A stretch of DNA of 64,000 nucleotides. It comes from Watersipora subatra (lineage: Eukaryota > Bryozoa > Gymnolaemata > Cheilostomatida > Watersiporidae). Within the stretch, counting starts at the first letter, position 1; each line of letters opens with the position of its first letter. Location of the stretch: NCBI RefSeq assembly GCF_963576615.1, contig NC_088711.1, positions 3,596,001-3,660,000 of the forward strand, in the 5' to 3' direction. Of the stretch, positions 35,511-46,940 are shown in pieces. A program made the translations under genes and the position numbers. The notes beneath the pieces are model-generated. The model saw nothing but the letters and a program-made list of their open reading frames with translations, was not told the origin of the DNA and did no database searches.

Positions 35511-36529
35511 TATATATATGTTAGGATAGGAAGATGGTAAGGACCTTACATGCACCTAAATGCGACATTGATATTTTTATTAATTATGTCAAGAATCAGA
35601 TATTGTGATAATCTGATCTTGTTTTAATTAAGATGGCGTAGCCTTGTAGACCTTACCATCCTATGAGTTGCCTTGTCAAACTAGCTCACATTTTACAGAT
35701 ATCTAGAGTTATCAGCACTTAATTAAAGAAAGAACAACTCTTTGTAAAGCTCACTGATGAGTAATATGTGATCGTTATTAATTATGGGCAGCAATGTTTG
35801 CCACTATTCCAATGAGAAATTGTTCAACTACCATGAAAAATGTCGACTGTTTAGGTCATTGTTAAAATAATGGCACCCTATCTAGCTGCAAGCGATATGT
35901 ATAACTTCTGGTTGCCATTAGCCATAAACTAGTTGCAAAGTTGTCTTTTCCTGGTTATCTCCATGAGTCTAATAGATGGTGAGCAAGCCATAAAATAGAT
36001 CAGCTGTTGAAACTTGTAGTAGAATAAGTGCACTCATAATCTTTATAAGGGCATTAACGTTTTTTGTTACATGGTGCTTCCGGCCTTTTAATTACCGTAG
36101 TTTCTATAATACATAGTTGCAAACAAATAAAAGTATTTTAAAAAGGTCTATTGCAAAGTGATACCACATTGGCTGACCAGGGTTTGGTACGATGAGACAA
36201 GTCTCTTACCATGATCGGCTTCAGTGCGGAAAGGGTTAATCTTACTCAAAAGATGTTATTGATAGCCATGGTAGAGAAGTAGTGCATTTCTAACCCTGAA
36301 CAGACAATTGCTCCTAGTAAATAAATCACTGCTTATTCTGCTAGACAAAGTCGAATGTATAATTTAACCAGCTCTAAATGCCTACAGTTGGTGTACCAGT
36401 TGCATGAATCTATGCTAAATGTACAACTCTGCTTGTTTATCACCGATTTAGTTAGGCATGTCTTTCCTTTATAGAGTGGCTGTTCACATACATGTGAATC
36501 TACATGTATGACTTAATACCTAGCTCATT

Positions 36530-37150
36530 GTCTATGTTCATGTGTGTCTATGTCTATGGTTGATTTACCAGAACTTTATGTTGATGATTGATGTACCAAC
36601 TCTTTATGTGTATGTTGATATACCAGAACTCTATATCTATGATTGATTTACTGACTCTTTCTGTCTACGGTTGATATACCAGTTCTTTGACTATGGTTAA
36701 TATACCAACTCATGTCCATGATTGATATACCAACTCTTTATGTCTATGCTCAATATACCAACTCTTTATGTCTATGGTTGATATACCAACTCTTTATGTC
36801 TATGGTTGCTATACCAACTCTTTATGTCTATGATTGATATATCGACTCTTTATGTCTATGATTGATATATCGACTCTTTATGCCTATGGTTGCTATACCA
36901 ACTCTTTATGTCTATGGTTGCGATACCAACTCTTTATGTTTATGATTGATATATCGACTCTTTATGTCTATGGATGATATACCAAATCCTTATGTCTATG
37001 ATTGATATATCAACTCTTTATGTCTATGATTGATATATCGACTCTTTATGTCTATGGATGATATGCCAACTCTTTATTTCTATGGATGATATATCAACTC
37101 TTTATGCCTATGATTGATATATCAACTCTCTATGTCTATGGTTGACATAA
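36530..37150. repeat. Minisatellite, unit about 30 bp, upstream of dispanin gene 5
   Basis: About 19 copies of a unit like TATGTCTATGGTTGATATAC plus CAACTCTT with GATTGATATATCG variants. It ends about 350 bp before the start codon of gene 5. Confidence 0.92.
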
Positions 37151-37504
37151 TAGTTGCAATACTCTGTTTATCCATTGCTCATATGAATAAAGAAGCCTTA
37201 AGTCATCTCTTTGACCACTTTTATAGAATTTAAACAAAGACTATTATGCAGAGCTTACAAACATAAACAGGTCAAGGTGTAGCGGTGATTCCTCTCACTC
37301 ACCACTCCATGAGAAGCTAGGTCCGGTGGCCTACTTTAACATACCAGCCAGGATTAGCCGGGAGTTCCTCAATAAAAGGAGTTTCCTCATAGTGAGCTAC
37401 CAGCAATCATTCATTAGGTACATTATCACTCTCTCGATTGCTTGTAAGGTAGCTCAACGTCTTGAGTACCCAGAGATATAACAGATATTTACTGCTGAAC
37501 CAAC

Positions 37505-40356
37505 ATGGCTGCCGCAGCAGGTAAGCTCTAAATCAAGGAAGCGTGTAAACACTTGTACCTGTGAGATACACAGTAGTTAAGGATTTATATATATGTAGAT
37601 AATATACATGTATATAATATATATGAATATGATATACAGGTATATAACATACATGTATATTATATGTATTACCTGGTCCTATGCTGCGTTTCTGCTTGCA
37701 CCAGAGCAGTACAGAATATAAAATGTCAGGTAATGTACTATTTAGCATGAGAGTAGTATATCTGCTATTCCTACCTTTGGTTAAGCTACTTGTCTGGCTT
37801 TATCCTGAGTGTGATTTTCTGATCAATCTCTAGTGGAGTTACCTGCCTGTTAAGGTCCAGACTAATTTGCATTGTGGTATGATAGAGACAGCAGTTTAAG
37901 GTAGAAGGCCCTTTCTGTCACGACTGGGGGCCTCCAGGGAAATTGAACGCTTCCTAAAACTACAAATTGTTGTTCAATTGTTTCCAATTGTTGTTCACCT
38001 TAATATCACATGTGCTCTTAAAAACTCCCAAAAACAATGTCTTGCAAGGACTATATCTACAGAGATCAACTTATGGTGATGACTAAGGCTTCATACTTAT
38101 ATCATTTAAATGAATGGCTTGTCTGTGATAAAGTACGGCAGCCTATGGGAGTTGAACCTGGGAATTCTAATCTACGGAAGTTTCATGATGGCGGCGATTG
38201 ACTGTTCGTTTTTTAACTTTTAAGAGCTTGTAATCACATTTCCACATATTTTGCACCTACAACACAGCAGAGTAGACATGGTGAATCTTTTGATACCAAA
38301 TAACTGTGATGTGAATTTTGTTGCAAGTCAACCTATAAATATCTTGTTTTCTCTCCTGCCTCAATTAGGAGAGTATCTCTAATACTGTATGGGGCAGGGG
38401 GGGAGGGGGAGGTTTAGAGGGGTGAGGGGGGAGGGGAACCACTACTCTGACTGCTTCGTATCTTTAAAGGAAAACTGTCAATATTAGCACAGCTGACCAA
38501 CTATAAAACAGTGGGTTGAGGGGCACATAATGCTTCTCCAGCTGTCCACAAAAGTAATAATCAACTTGGAGTTGTGCATTCAACGTATGCCTCGACTGTT
38601 TCATTTTCTCTACTACAATGACTGTTGTGCTGTAATCTCACCTAGCATAACAATATAAATCAGGCACTGCCCAACACTATAAATGAGGCACTGGGGAACT
38701 AAAAAAAGATTTGATGGTAAAAAGATCTTAGTCATCTCACTTTAGTTTGTATGTAAAATCAAGATACTGGTGTTGACAATGAGCGGATAGATCAAGCCAT
38801 TGTGGCACAAAGCCTCTTCAAGGGATGTAGCCTGTGTGCGTTCACTTTATGTCAAGTATAGTACTATTATTCTTTCAGATCCATATAATGAGAAACCAGC
38901 CAGACCTGTTTACCAGCCACCTACTGCGCCTTCAGAATCTGAAGTACATGTGACAGAGCCAGCTCACCAACATCCTACTGGCACAGCATATCCTCCTCCA
39001 TATACTAACCTGCCAGCAGGTTTCCCAAATCCCGTAGCAAAAGATTATCCACCAAATCCAGGAGCCCCGGGCTATCCACCAAATTCAGGAGCCCCAGGCT
39101 ATCCAGGAGCCCCAGGCTATCCACCGAATTCAGGAGCCCCAGGCTATCCACCGAATTCAGGAGCCCCAAGCTATCCACCGAATTCAGGAGCCCCAGGCTA
39201 TCCACCGAATCCAGGAGCACCCGGCTATCCACCAAATCCAGGAGTACCAGGCTATCCACCAAATCCAGGAGCACCAGGCTGTTTGGAAAATCCAGGAACA
39301 TTCAGCCACCGCAGAAATCCAGAAGCACCAACCCACCCAGCCAACTCTGAGACATCGGGGTATCCACCGAACACGCAACCAGGGTTCTCACAGAACACCG
39401 GTGCTCCAGACGCACAGCCAGTCTCCTTTCAAACAGGACACGAGAAAAATTTGACATCTCAAGGCTACATAAACAATCTAGCAGCACATGGCTCCATAGA
39501 CAATCTGGCAGCACATGGATCTTTAGGGAATTGGACAAAACCGGTCTACCCAGAGACTCCTGGAGCTCGAGGATACACACAAAATCCTGAGGTAGTAGTA
39601 GGCTATCAGGCATCAACAGGTACACCAAGCTATCGAATGACTCAAGCTGCCGCTATCCCTGCCCCTCCGGTAGTTGTGCAGAAGATGCCCCTGGCCGGTC
39701 CTCCCAATGATTATTTTAGTTTTTCTATCATAACCACTGTCGGCTGCTTCTTTGTCCTTGGACTTGTCGCTCTCTACCAATCAATGCGTGTACGACAAGC
39801 AGTTCGAGACGGTAAGACTATGATTCCTTGTTAGTGACTTGAGCTACCATTTTCTTGCTAGCTGCTATACTCTAAAGTTTTTGTGATGAACATGCGGCAT
39901 TTTAAAGAAGAGCATCCGGGTTATCTAACACGCAAATTTACTACGTATTACTACTAGACTCTATTCTCTATGGAGCACAGTCTAGACTCTAACGACTCTA
40001 GACTGTGCTCCATATTTTCTGAGCCGCATCTCTACATATTATAAACTTGTGAATGCTTGTTTTATTGGCCAGGGTTTAAGCTATGCTCTACCAACTTGCT
40101 GCTATTTCTAGTCATCGAACCCAATCAAATATTTATCTACTAACTTGTAAACAAGTCTCTGCAACTCCTTGAACGTTTCGCTATAGCGACAGAGAATCAA
40201 ACGTTAAACACTGAAAATTACAACAAATTTGTAATATTTACAGGAAATGCGGCAGTCGCAAAACAGGCGTCGAGACTGGCCAAATTGCTGAACATATCTG
40301 CAGTAGTGACTGGAGCTATATTGTTTATACTCATCATAGTGGCATCCTCAGTCTAG
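37505..40356 (+). CDS. CD225/dispanin (IFITM-like) gene 5 with long Pro/Gly repeat domain
   Basis: Exons: 37505-37520 (MAAAA, donor G/GTAAGC), 38879-39811 (acceptor TTCTTTCAG, donor GTAAGA), 40244-40356 (acceptor TTTACAG, stop TAG), all phase 1. The product is about 354 residues. The first half is a Pro-rich region with roughly ten GAPGYPPNP/S nonapeptides (39040-39290), and two related NLAAHGS units follow. The CD225 core is PPNDYFSFSIITTVGCFFVLG and ALYQSMRVRQAVRDG, then a loop (NAAVAKQASRLAKLLNI) and a final hydrophobic helix. The Cys pair seen in genes 2-4 is reduced to one Cys. The ATG at 38800 in the same open frame lies in intron 1 and is rejected because of the strong acceptor. This is the best resolved gene of the cluster and supplies the model for the small first exons. 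Confidence 0.88.
38168..38340 (+). repeat. Dispersed repeat, copy 1 (about 170 bp)
   Basis: Shares CTTGTAATCACATTTCCACA and AATCTTTTGATACCAAATAA with 51368-51535 (+) and 50627-50798 (-). No coding capacity or terminal repeats were recognised. Confidence 0.8.
38389..38440 (+). other. G-run tract, quadruplex-prone
   Basis: Six or more runs of four to seven G separated by one to seven bases, in intron 1 of dispanin gene 5, non-template strand. It fits the usual G-quadruplex pattern. Confidence 0.7.
39969..40014. repeat. Perfect hairpin, 18-bp arms, 10-base loop
   Basis: TATGGAGCACAGTCTAGA and its exact complement, in intron 2 of dispanin gene 5. Confidence 0.85.
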
Positions 40357-41737
40357 CACACCAGAGCCACGGCTATTCTACTTGACATTGTCTTTACAAG
40401 GATGCTTCCAGAAGTCTTAGTGATTCAGTTACCATGAATGAACAGTGGAAAACACTGATGAGAGAATTCCGTGCACTTTCAGTGCATCTCTGTTTGTGGG
40501 ACGAATGGGCTATTGGATATATCAGCGAGCCAGCGAGCCATAGCAGTAGAGCAGATTTTTTTTTCTTTGACATAATTGCCTCCTATTTAAGGGGTAAAAA
40601 TCCTTCCCCTGGCAAAAAGTTGTACGCTCGGAGATTTGCAGTGATAACAATTAACTGGAGACTTAGCTACTGGATGTTCAAATAGCCTAGTATCCTAGTC
40701 TACTAACAACTGTGCACTTTTTAGTAGGTGTTCTCCTGCCAATGATTATTTTTGCTGAACAATTTTTTTTTTCACGAGCCTCAACACATCACAGGTGAGA
40801 ATATATCAATGATTACAATCTACTCCATTGGCCTGTGCTAAGTTTACTGAGCTCGGTAAAAAGGTTCCTTTCAAGCATCCACAATTGTATTGTTGCAAAC
40901 TTTCTTGCTTTAAGAATGTAAACTCATCAATCACCATGTCTTGATGACACGTTAGTCTACAAGTTTGTCATCATCGGCAAGATGGAAACAGCAAAGATCC
41001 GCAAATCAAGCGAGTTTTCTTACTCACCAATGCTTATCGAATGTTTCATTCTTTACCAAAGATGGAAACCGCACTTGCGAAGGATGCACAAGAGAATGCC
41101 GTGCAAGCTATTCCATTTTAAATATTTTCCACACTTCAGTCGCTCTTATTTTGGTTTGAGCGTTTCCAGATGCGCCGCAATTACCTCTGGTATAAAAATC
41201 ATCATATTTTATAAACGAAGCATTCTCGTAAATCCACAACATATGAATATTCATTGAAGTACTTATGCCATGGTAACTCAACACGCACAACTCTAAATCT
41301 TCACCATCCAGGTATATTTATACTTATTGATACCCTCAAACAACCATAGACTCATATAGGCAAAAATATAGGCCCAAGGGTGCATTCCTAAACCACGGAT
41401 ACAAACATACACACGCCTCAAATGCTAACCTACGCATGCAAGTAAAAATGCATACATGCAGCCACATACATACATTGTAAGTGCGCAAAGCTATACTAGT
41501 GCTCATAGAATGACAGCCTCCAGGCATGCAGTGAGTACTAATAGCAACTGCTGAATAGCTGGGAAGATTCTAATTCAAGCGGAGTAACTTTCAACTCTGG
41601 TTAATCATCAAAGCATTATGGGCCACCCAAGCTTTCCTATAAATTATTGTCGTTATGCTTCATTTTTCGACGGTCTATGGTCAGAACTGGAGAGCTGAAG
41701 GCTTAACTTCCCAAAAGATTTCATTTTAGTCTGCGCA
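40357..41737. other. Spacer between dispanin cluster and TRIM-like gene
   Basis: Only short frames without domains are visible. The 3' UTR of gene 5 and the promoter of the next gene should lie here. Confidence 0.45.
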
Positions 41738-41822
41738 ATGCGATGCCGCAGAGTTTGGGCTGGTGTGATTGTTGTGAGCGAAGATGTACAACAACGCGAG
41801 ACACACCTAAATACTACAACTA

Positions 41823-44448
41823 TGCTGCTGTGTAGCTTCTGCTCTGGAACTCGTAGCTTGGCCACAGCTGCCTGTGAGAACTGTACATACTATTACTGTT
41901 CAGGCTGTCTTGACAAGTACCATCCTAGCGTAGGCCCGCTCAAATCTCACAACATTATCAAAGGTAGGTATTGCTTGCACCTGACAAGGCTGGTGCTGAG
42001 AATTATGTTAAAGTTACAAATTAAAGTTAAACAATTGCTTGTGAAATGTATCTTACAACTAGAGAGAAATAGTTGTTGAACAGTTATATGAAGCGGAGTT
42101 GGAACCCGCTTACAATAAGATATACTTCTTCAACTAACTACTTAAGGTTTCAAAGATAACTCTTTCGTCATAAAAACATTTTCTCATACCACAAACTACA
42201 GCCTCGCAACAACTCTCTAACGCTAGCCATCTAACTAGGAAATTGATGAAGCTAATAAATCATATTTACCATATATAACGACACACGCCAAAGGAATTCA
42301 AATTTGTCACATGATGGTTTGGTGTTGAGAGAGCCAGCTACGTTGTCTCTTAGGCGTTGGCTCTGACGTTGTGCTCTTAAACGTTGGAGCGCAAGTTCAT
42401 GAAGCTGTCAAACTTTCATTATAGTTTCATTACAGACCAGTCTGCTCCTTCCTGATTTCTACACCACTTGACTTCGTGAGCAGCTTACCAAATAACACAG
42501 AAATAGTTCCTGTCGATATGATCTAATGTTTTCAACCAGGTTTATATAAGAGTCTAGTAAACCTTGAAACCGGGTCACGGTAAGGCTTTGCTTTAAATAA
42601 AATGTGAAAGTATGAAGAGAGGCATTATTTGATTGCAGCATCTGCTCAGCACTGTGAGGAAGCCTTCTGCCAAAGCCACAATGAAAAATACTGTATATTT
42701 TGTGAAAACTGCGCGAAACTTCTCTGTTTAAAGTGTGTGGTTCACCACGCTTCTCATGATCTCTCCAACACTGACGAAGCTTACAAGCACGCTAAGGTTA
42801 GTCATGTGAAATCGATTGACATATTTATCAAGTAAACTATTATTAGAGGCTGATTTCTAATATAGAAATTTTAATGTATTTCTTATGAGAACTCTATAGC
42901 CAGAATCCTGGAAAGTAAAGACAGAGCTCATACGCGATTACAGAGCTTGCTACAAGTAACTAAATCAGTCATAGTATAGCTGGCTGTTTCTAATGTCTGT
43001 TGTTACTCATCTAATTTCAGGGAACTTTAAGCAAAAAACAGGATGACCTTGACACCCATTTAAAGGCAGCAACTAAATTAAAGAAAGATCATGAGGAGCA
43101 AATAAAGTTACTGAAGGTACAAGGTAACACATGTGCAGTATGCAAGCAATAGACATTTATAGAGTGAAACGAAATTGTTAGATACAGTATTTAAGCACTA
43201 GATGTCTATAGAGTGATGAGAAACTGTTAGGTACAGTATTTAAGCACTGGATGTCTATAGAGTGATAAGAAACTGCCATTGATCAGATTACTCACAAAGA
43301 GCGGTTCGTTTGTATCCCTTACTTGGGCACTCATTATAGTAAACGCATATTATTCATAGATGGATGCTATAGAAGCTGTAAAAAAGGTACAAGTGGAATG
43401 TGAGTTCCTGAGAAGCAGTGTGTCAGCGCGTGAGAAGACCATGATACAGACCATACAGAAGGTATTTAACATAATCATGAACTATCCTTGATCACAGCTT
43501 CAGAGTCTTTTATAACGTACTGTCTGCAGTCAGAGTCAGCTAATAGAAGACAGGGTGTCATCCTCAGGATGTTGCTTTTGTACATAATTCTGTTCACTCA
43601 CTGTCATATATCTTGTGGATTCCTTATTCCTTTTTGTAACATAAAGATATCTTTAGAGAGTCTGCTAAGTACAGCGCACGATACATCAGGAGTTAATAAA
43701 TTGATACTAACTTAATCACAATACCCGGATAATAAAAAGTCTAAAGTTGAATAATATATTTTTAGTCAATTGTCGCACTCATAAAAAGACTAACAGTGTG
43801 TCAACCAATTATAGACACAAAAACCTAGTTTGTCAAAGGGTGAACAACTCCTGTAGGTAAAGAAAGAAATGTAGGGTCACCCTGTCATTTGATTATCTAT
43901 GTTAATAAGAAATTATCATGTTCAAATAACAAACTAAATCTGTGTTTTTAAATTTCACCAATGGAAGAAGTTTATTTGTTTTCCTGTTTTCAAACTCTAT
44001 AAAATTGAAAAATTAAATGTGATTAATTTGTGCAAGTATTTTATATCATTCTTAGTTCGTCACTCAAATGTTTTAATAATAATATTATGAATATTTGGCA
44101 GGTATGTAGTTTAAGCTACCAAATTGATCAGTATGTTGAGACCCAAAAATGATAATTTCTCAGGTCTGCGGAATATTTTCAACCTGTTCAAGAAAAATGA
44201 AACTGTCTAAGTTAATTGAAGACATTGCAAATTATAAAATATATATCTACTCTAATCTGTAAATATTTAGCGCTTATTAAAACTATACAATCGGTATTTT
44301 TGGTAAACTTTCCAAGGATGCATTGGAGAAAACAAAAGATATTCAAAAGGCTCTAAAAGAAATCCCAAAGGTGTCATCTGATTCAATGAAGATTATGAAC
44401 AGATTGTCTGGAATACAGAATCATACCAGCATCAATCTTTTCCTTGCT
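41823..44448 (+). CDS. TRIM-like protein, B-box zinc fingers and coiled coil (exons 1-5)
   Basis: Exons: 41823-41963, 42639-42796, 43021-43116, 43360-43461, 44317-44448; junction phases 1,0,0,0 all agree. Exon 1 carries a first zinc finger (CSFC, CENC, CSGC, H..H), a B-box-1-like pattern. Exon 2 carries a second (HCEE..C..HNEKYCIFCENC, LCLKCVVHH), a B-box-2 pattern. Exons 3-5 are charged and Lys/Glu/Leu-rich, typical of a TRIM coiled coil. No RING finger is seen before the B-boxes; it may be missing, as in some TRIM-related proteins, or lie upstream of 41.7 kb. The start is uncertain: the frame also opens at 41738, but the residues between are not conserved-looking. TRIM proteins are scaffold or ubiquitin ligase proteins, many with innate immune roles. 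Confidence 0.78.
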
Positions 44449-44529
44449 GTAGGTCTTATTCTTCCTTAGCATTATCTAAACTTATGAAACATTCAAATTC
44501 TATTTACAAATCGCTTTATTAGTCCACAT

Positions 44530-46765
44530 CTTAGTACGAGTAAGACCAAAGAATGTCAGTCTATAGTTATTAGTACTGATCCTACAGTGAAGTATAAGTA
44601 ACATCCAAAGAGTGTCAGTCTATAGTTATTAGTACTGATTCTACAGTGAAGTATAAGTAACATCCAAAGAGTGTCAGTCTATAATTATTAGTACTGAATC
44701 TACAGTGAAGTATAAGTAACATCCAAAGAGTGTCAGTCTATAGTTATTAGTACTGATTCTACAGTGAAGTATAAGTAACATCCAAAGAGTGTCAGTCTAT
44801 AATTATTAGTACTGATTCTACAGTGAAGTATAAGTAACATCCAAAGAGTGTCAGTCTATAGTTATTAGTACTGATTGTACAGTAAAGTATAAGTAACATC
44901 CAAAGAGTGTCAGTCTATAGTTATTAGCACTGAATCTACAGTGAAGTATAAGTAACATCCAAAGAGTATCAGTCTATAGTTATTAGTACTGATCCTACAG
45001 TGAAGTATAAGTAACATCCAAAGAGTATCAGTCTATAGTTATTAGTACTGAATCTACAGTGAAGTATAAGTAACATCCAAAGAGTGTCAGTCTATAATTA
45101 TTAGTACTGATTCTACAGTGAAGTATAAGTAACATCCAAAGAGTGTCAGTCTATAGTTATTAGCACTGATTCTACAGTGAAGTATAAGTAACATCCAAAG
45201 AGTATCAGTCTATAGTTATTAGTACTGATTCTACAGTGAAGTATAAGTAACATCCAAAGAGTGTCAGTCTATAGTTATTAGCACTGATTCTACAGTGAAG
45301 TATAAGTAACATCCAAAGAGTATCAGTCTATAATTATTAGTACTGATTCTACAGTGAAGTATAAGTAACATCCAAAGAGTGTCAGTCTATAGTTATTAGT
45401 ACTGATTCTACAGTGAAGTATAAGTAACATCCAAAGAGTGTCAGTCTATAGTTATTAGCACTGAATCTACAGTGAAGTATAAGTAACATCCAAAGAGTGT
45501 CAGTCTATAGTTATTAGCACTGATTCTACAGTGAAGTATAAGTAACATCCAAAGAGTATCAGTCTATAGTTATTAGCACTGATTCTACAGTGAAGTATAA
45601 GTAACATCCAAAGAGTGTCAGTCTATAGTTATTAGCACTGATTCTACAGTGAAGTATAAGTAACATCCAAAGAGTATCAGTCTATAATTATTAGTACTGA
45701 TTCTACAGTGAAGTATAAGTAACATCCAAAGAGTATCAGTCTATAGTTATTAGTACTGATTCTACAGTGAACTATAAGTAACATCCAAAGAGTGTCAGTC
45801 TATAGTTATTAGCACTGAATCTACAGTGAAGTATAAGTAACATCCAAAGAGTATCAGTCTATAGTGATTAGTACTGATCCTACAGTGAAGTATAAGTAAC
45901 ATCCAAAGAGTATCAGTCTATAGTTATTAGTACTGATCCTATACCTTAGTATGAGTAACTTCTCAAGAGTGTCAGTCTATAATTATTAGTACTGATTCTA
46001 CAGTGAAGTATAAGTAACATCCAAAGAGTATCAGTCTATAATTATTAGTACTGATTCTACAGTGAAGTATAAGTAACATCCAAAGAGTGTCAGTCTATAG
46101 TTATTAGTACTGATTCTACAGTGAAGTATAAGTAACATCCGAAGAGTGTCAGTCTATAGTTATTAGCACTGAATCTACAGTGAAGTATAAGTAACATCCA
46201 AAGAGTATCAGTCTATAGTTATTAGTACTGATTCTACAGTGAAGTATAAGTAACATCCAAAGAGTGTCAGTCTATAATTATTAGTACTGATTCTACAGTG
46301 AAGTATAAGTAACATCCAAAGAGTGTCAGTCTATAGTTATTAGCACTGAATCTACAGTGAAGTATAAGTAACATCCAAAGAGTATCAGTCTATAGTTATT
46401 AGTACTGATCCTACAGTGAAGTATAAGTAACATCCAAAGAGTATCAGTCTATAGTTATTAGTACTGATCCTACAGTGAAGTATAAGTAACATCCAAAGAG
46501 TGTCAGTCTATAGTTATTAGTACTGAATCTACAGTGAAGTATAAGTAACATCCAAAGAGTATCAGTCTATAGTTATTAGTACTGATCCTACAGTGAAGTA
46601 TAAGTAACATCCAAAGAGTATCAGTCTATAGTTATTAGTACTGATCCTATACCTTAGTATGAGTAACTTCTCAAGAGTGTCAGTCTATAATTATTAGTAC
46701 TGATTCTACAGTGAAGTATAAGTAACATCCAAAGAGTATCAGTCTATAATTATTAGTAACTCAAG
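44530..46765. repeat. 59-bp minisatellite array, about 2.2 kb, intron of TRIM-like gene
   Basis: About 38 copies of a unit starting AGTACTGATTCTACAGTGAA. Sites alternate (GTGTCAG/GTATCAG, AGTACT/AGCACT, TTC/ATC/TCC). A distinctive variant with ATACCTTAGTATGAGTAACT occurs twice, 700 bp apart (about 45949 and 46648), which indicates duplication of a multi-unit block. Confidence 0.97.
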
Positions 46766-46940
46766 ATCAAACTTTAACAACTTCACTTACTACTCTCATG
46801 GTGTATCCTGCCTATAAATGACTAGGAGTATTTTGGTCTTGCCGATTCAGAAATTTTTGATTATCTAAGATTTTATGCGAGAGCAGATTATACTAGCTAT
46901 TGAATTGGTGATTTGGTGATTCCTCTTTTTGTGTTTTCAG

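Larger units (their letters stand above)
28682..36040. repeat. Segmental duplication, copy B (contains dispanin gene 4)
   Basis: Collinear with 12090-21485. It lacks the Penelope body and the Harbinger-like MITE but carries a mariner-like MITE (34698-35510) and about 280 bp extra at 34236-34526. It begins just after the Gypsy 1 target duplication. Confidence 0.95.

Noticed and set aside
38800-38878. Start of dispanin gene 5 at the ATG at 38800
   Set aside because: A strong acceptor TTCTTTCAG follows and a good ATG plus donor exists at 37505 in matching phase.
39005-39628. Minus-strand frames of 64-108 codons
   Set aside because: Shadows of the Pro/Gly repeat exon of dispanin gene 5.
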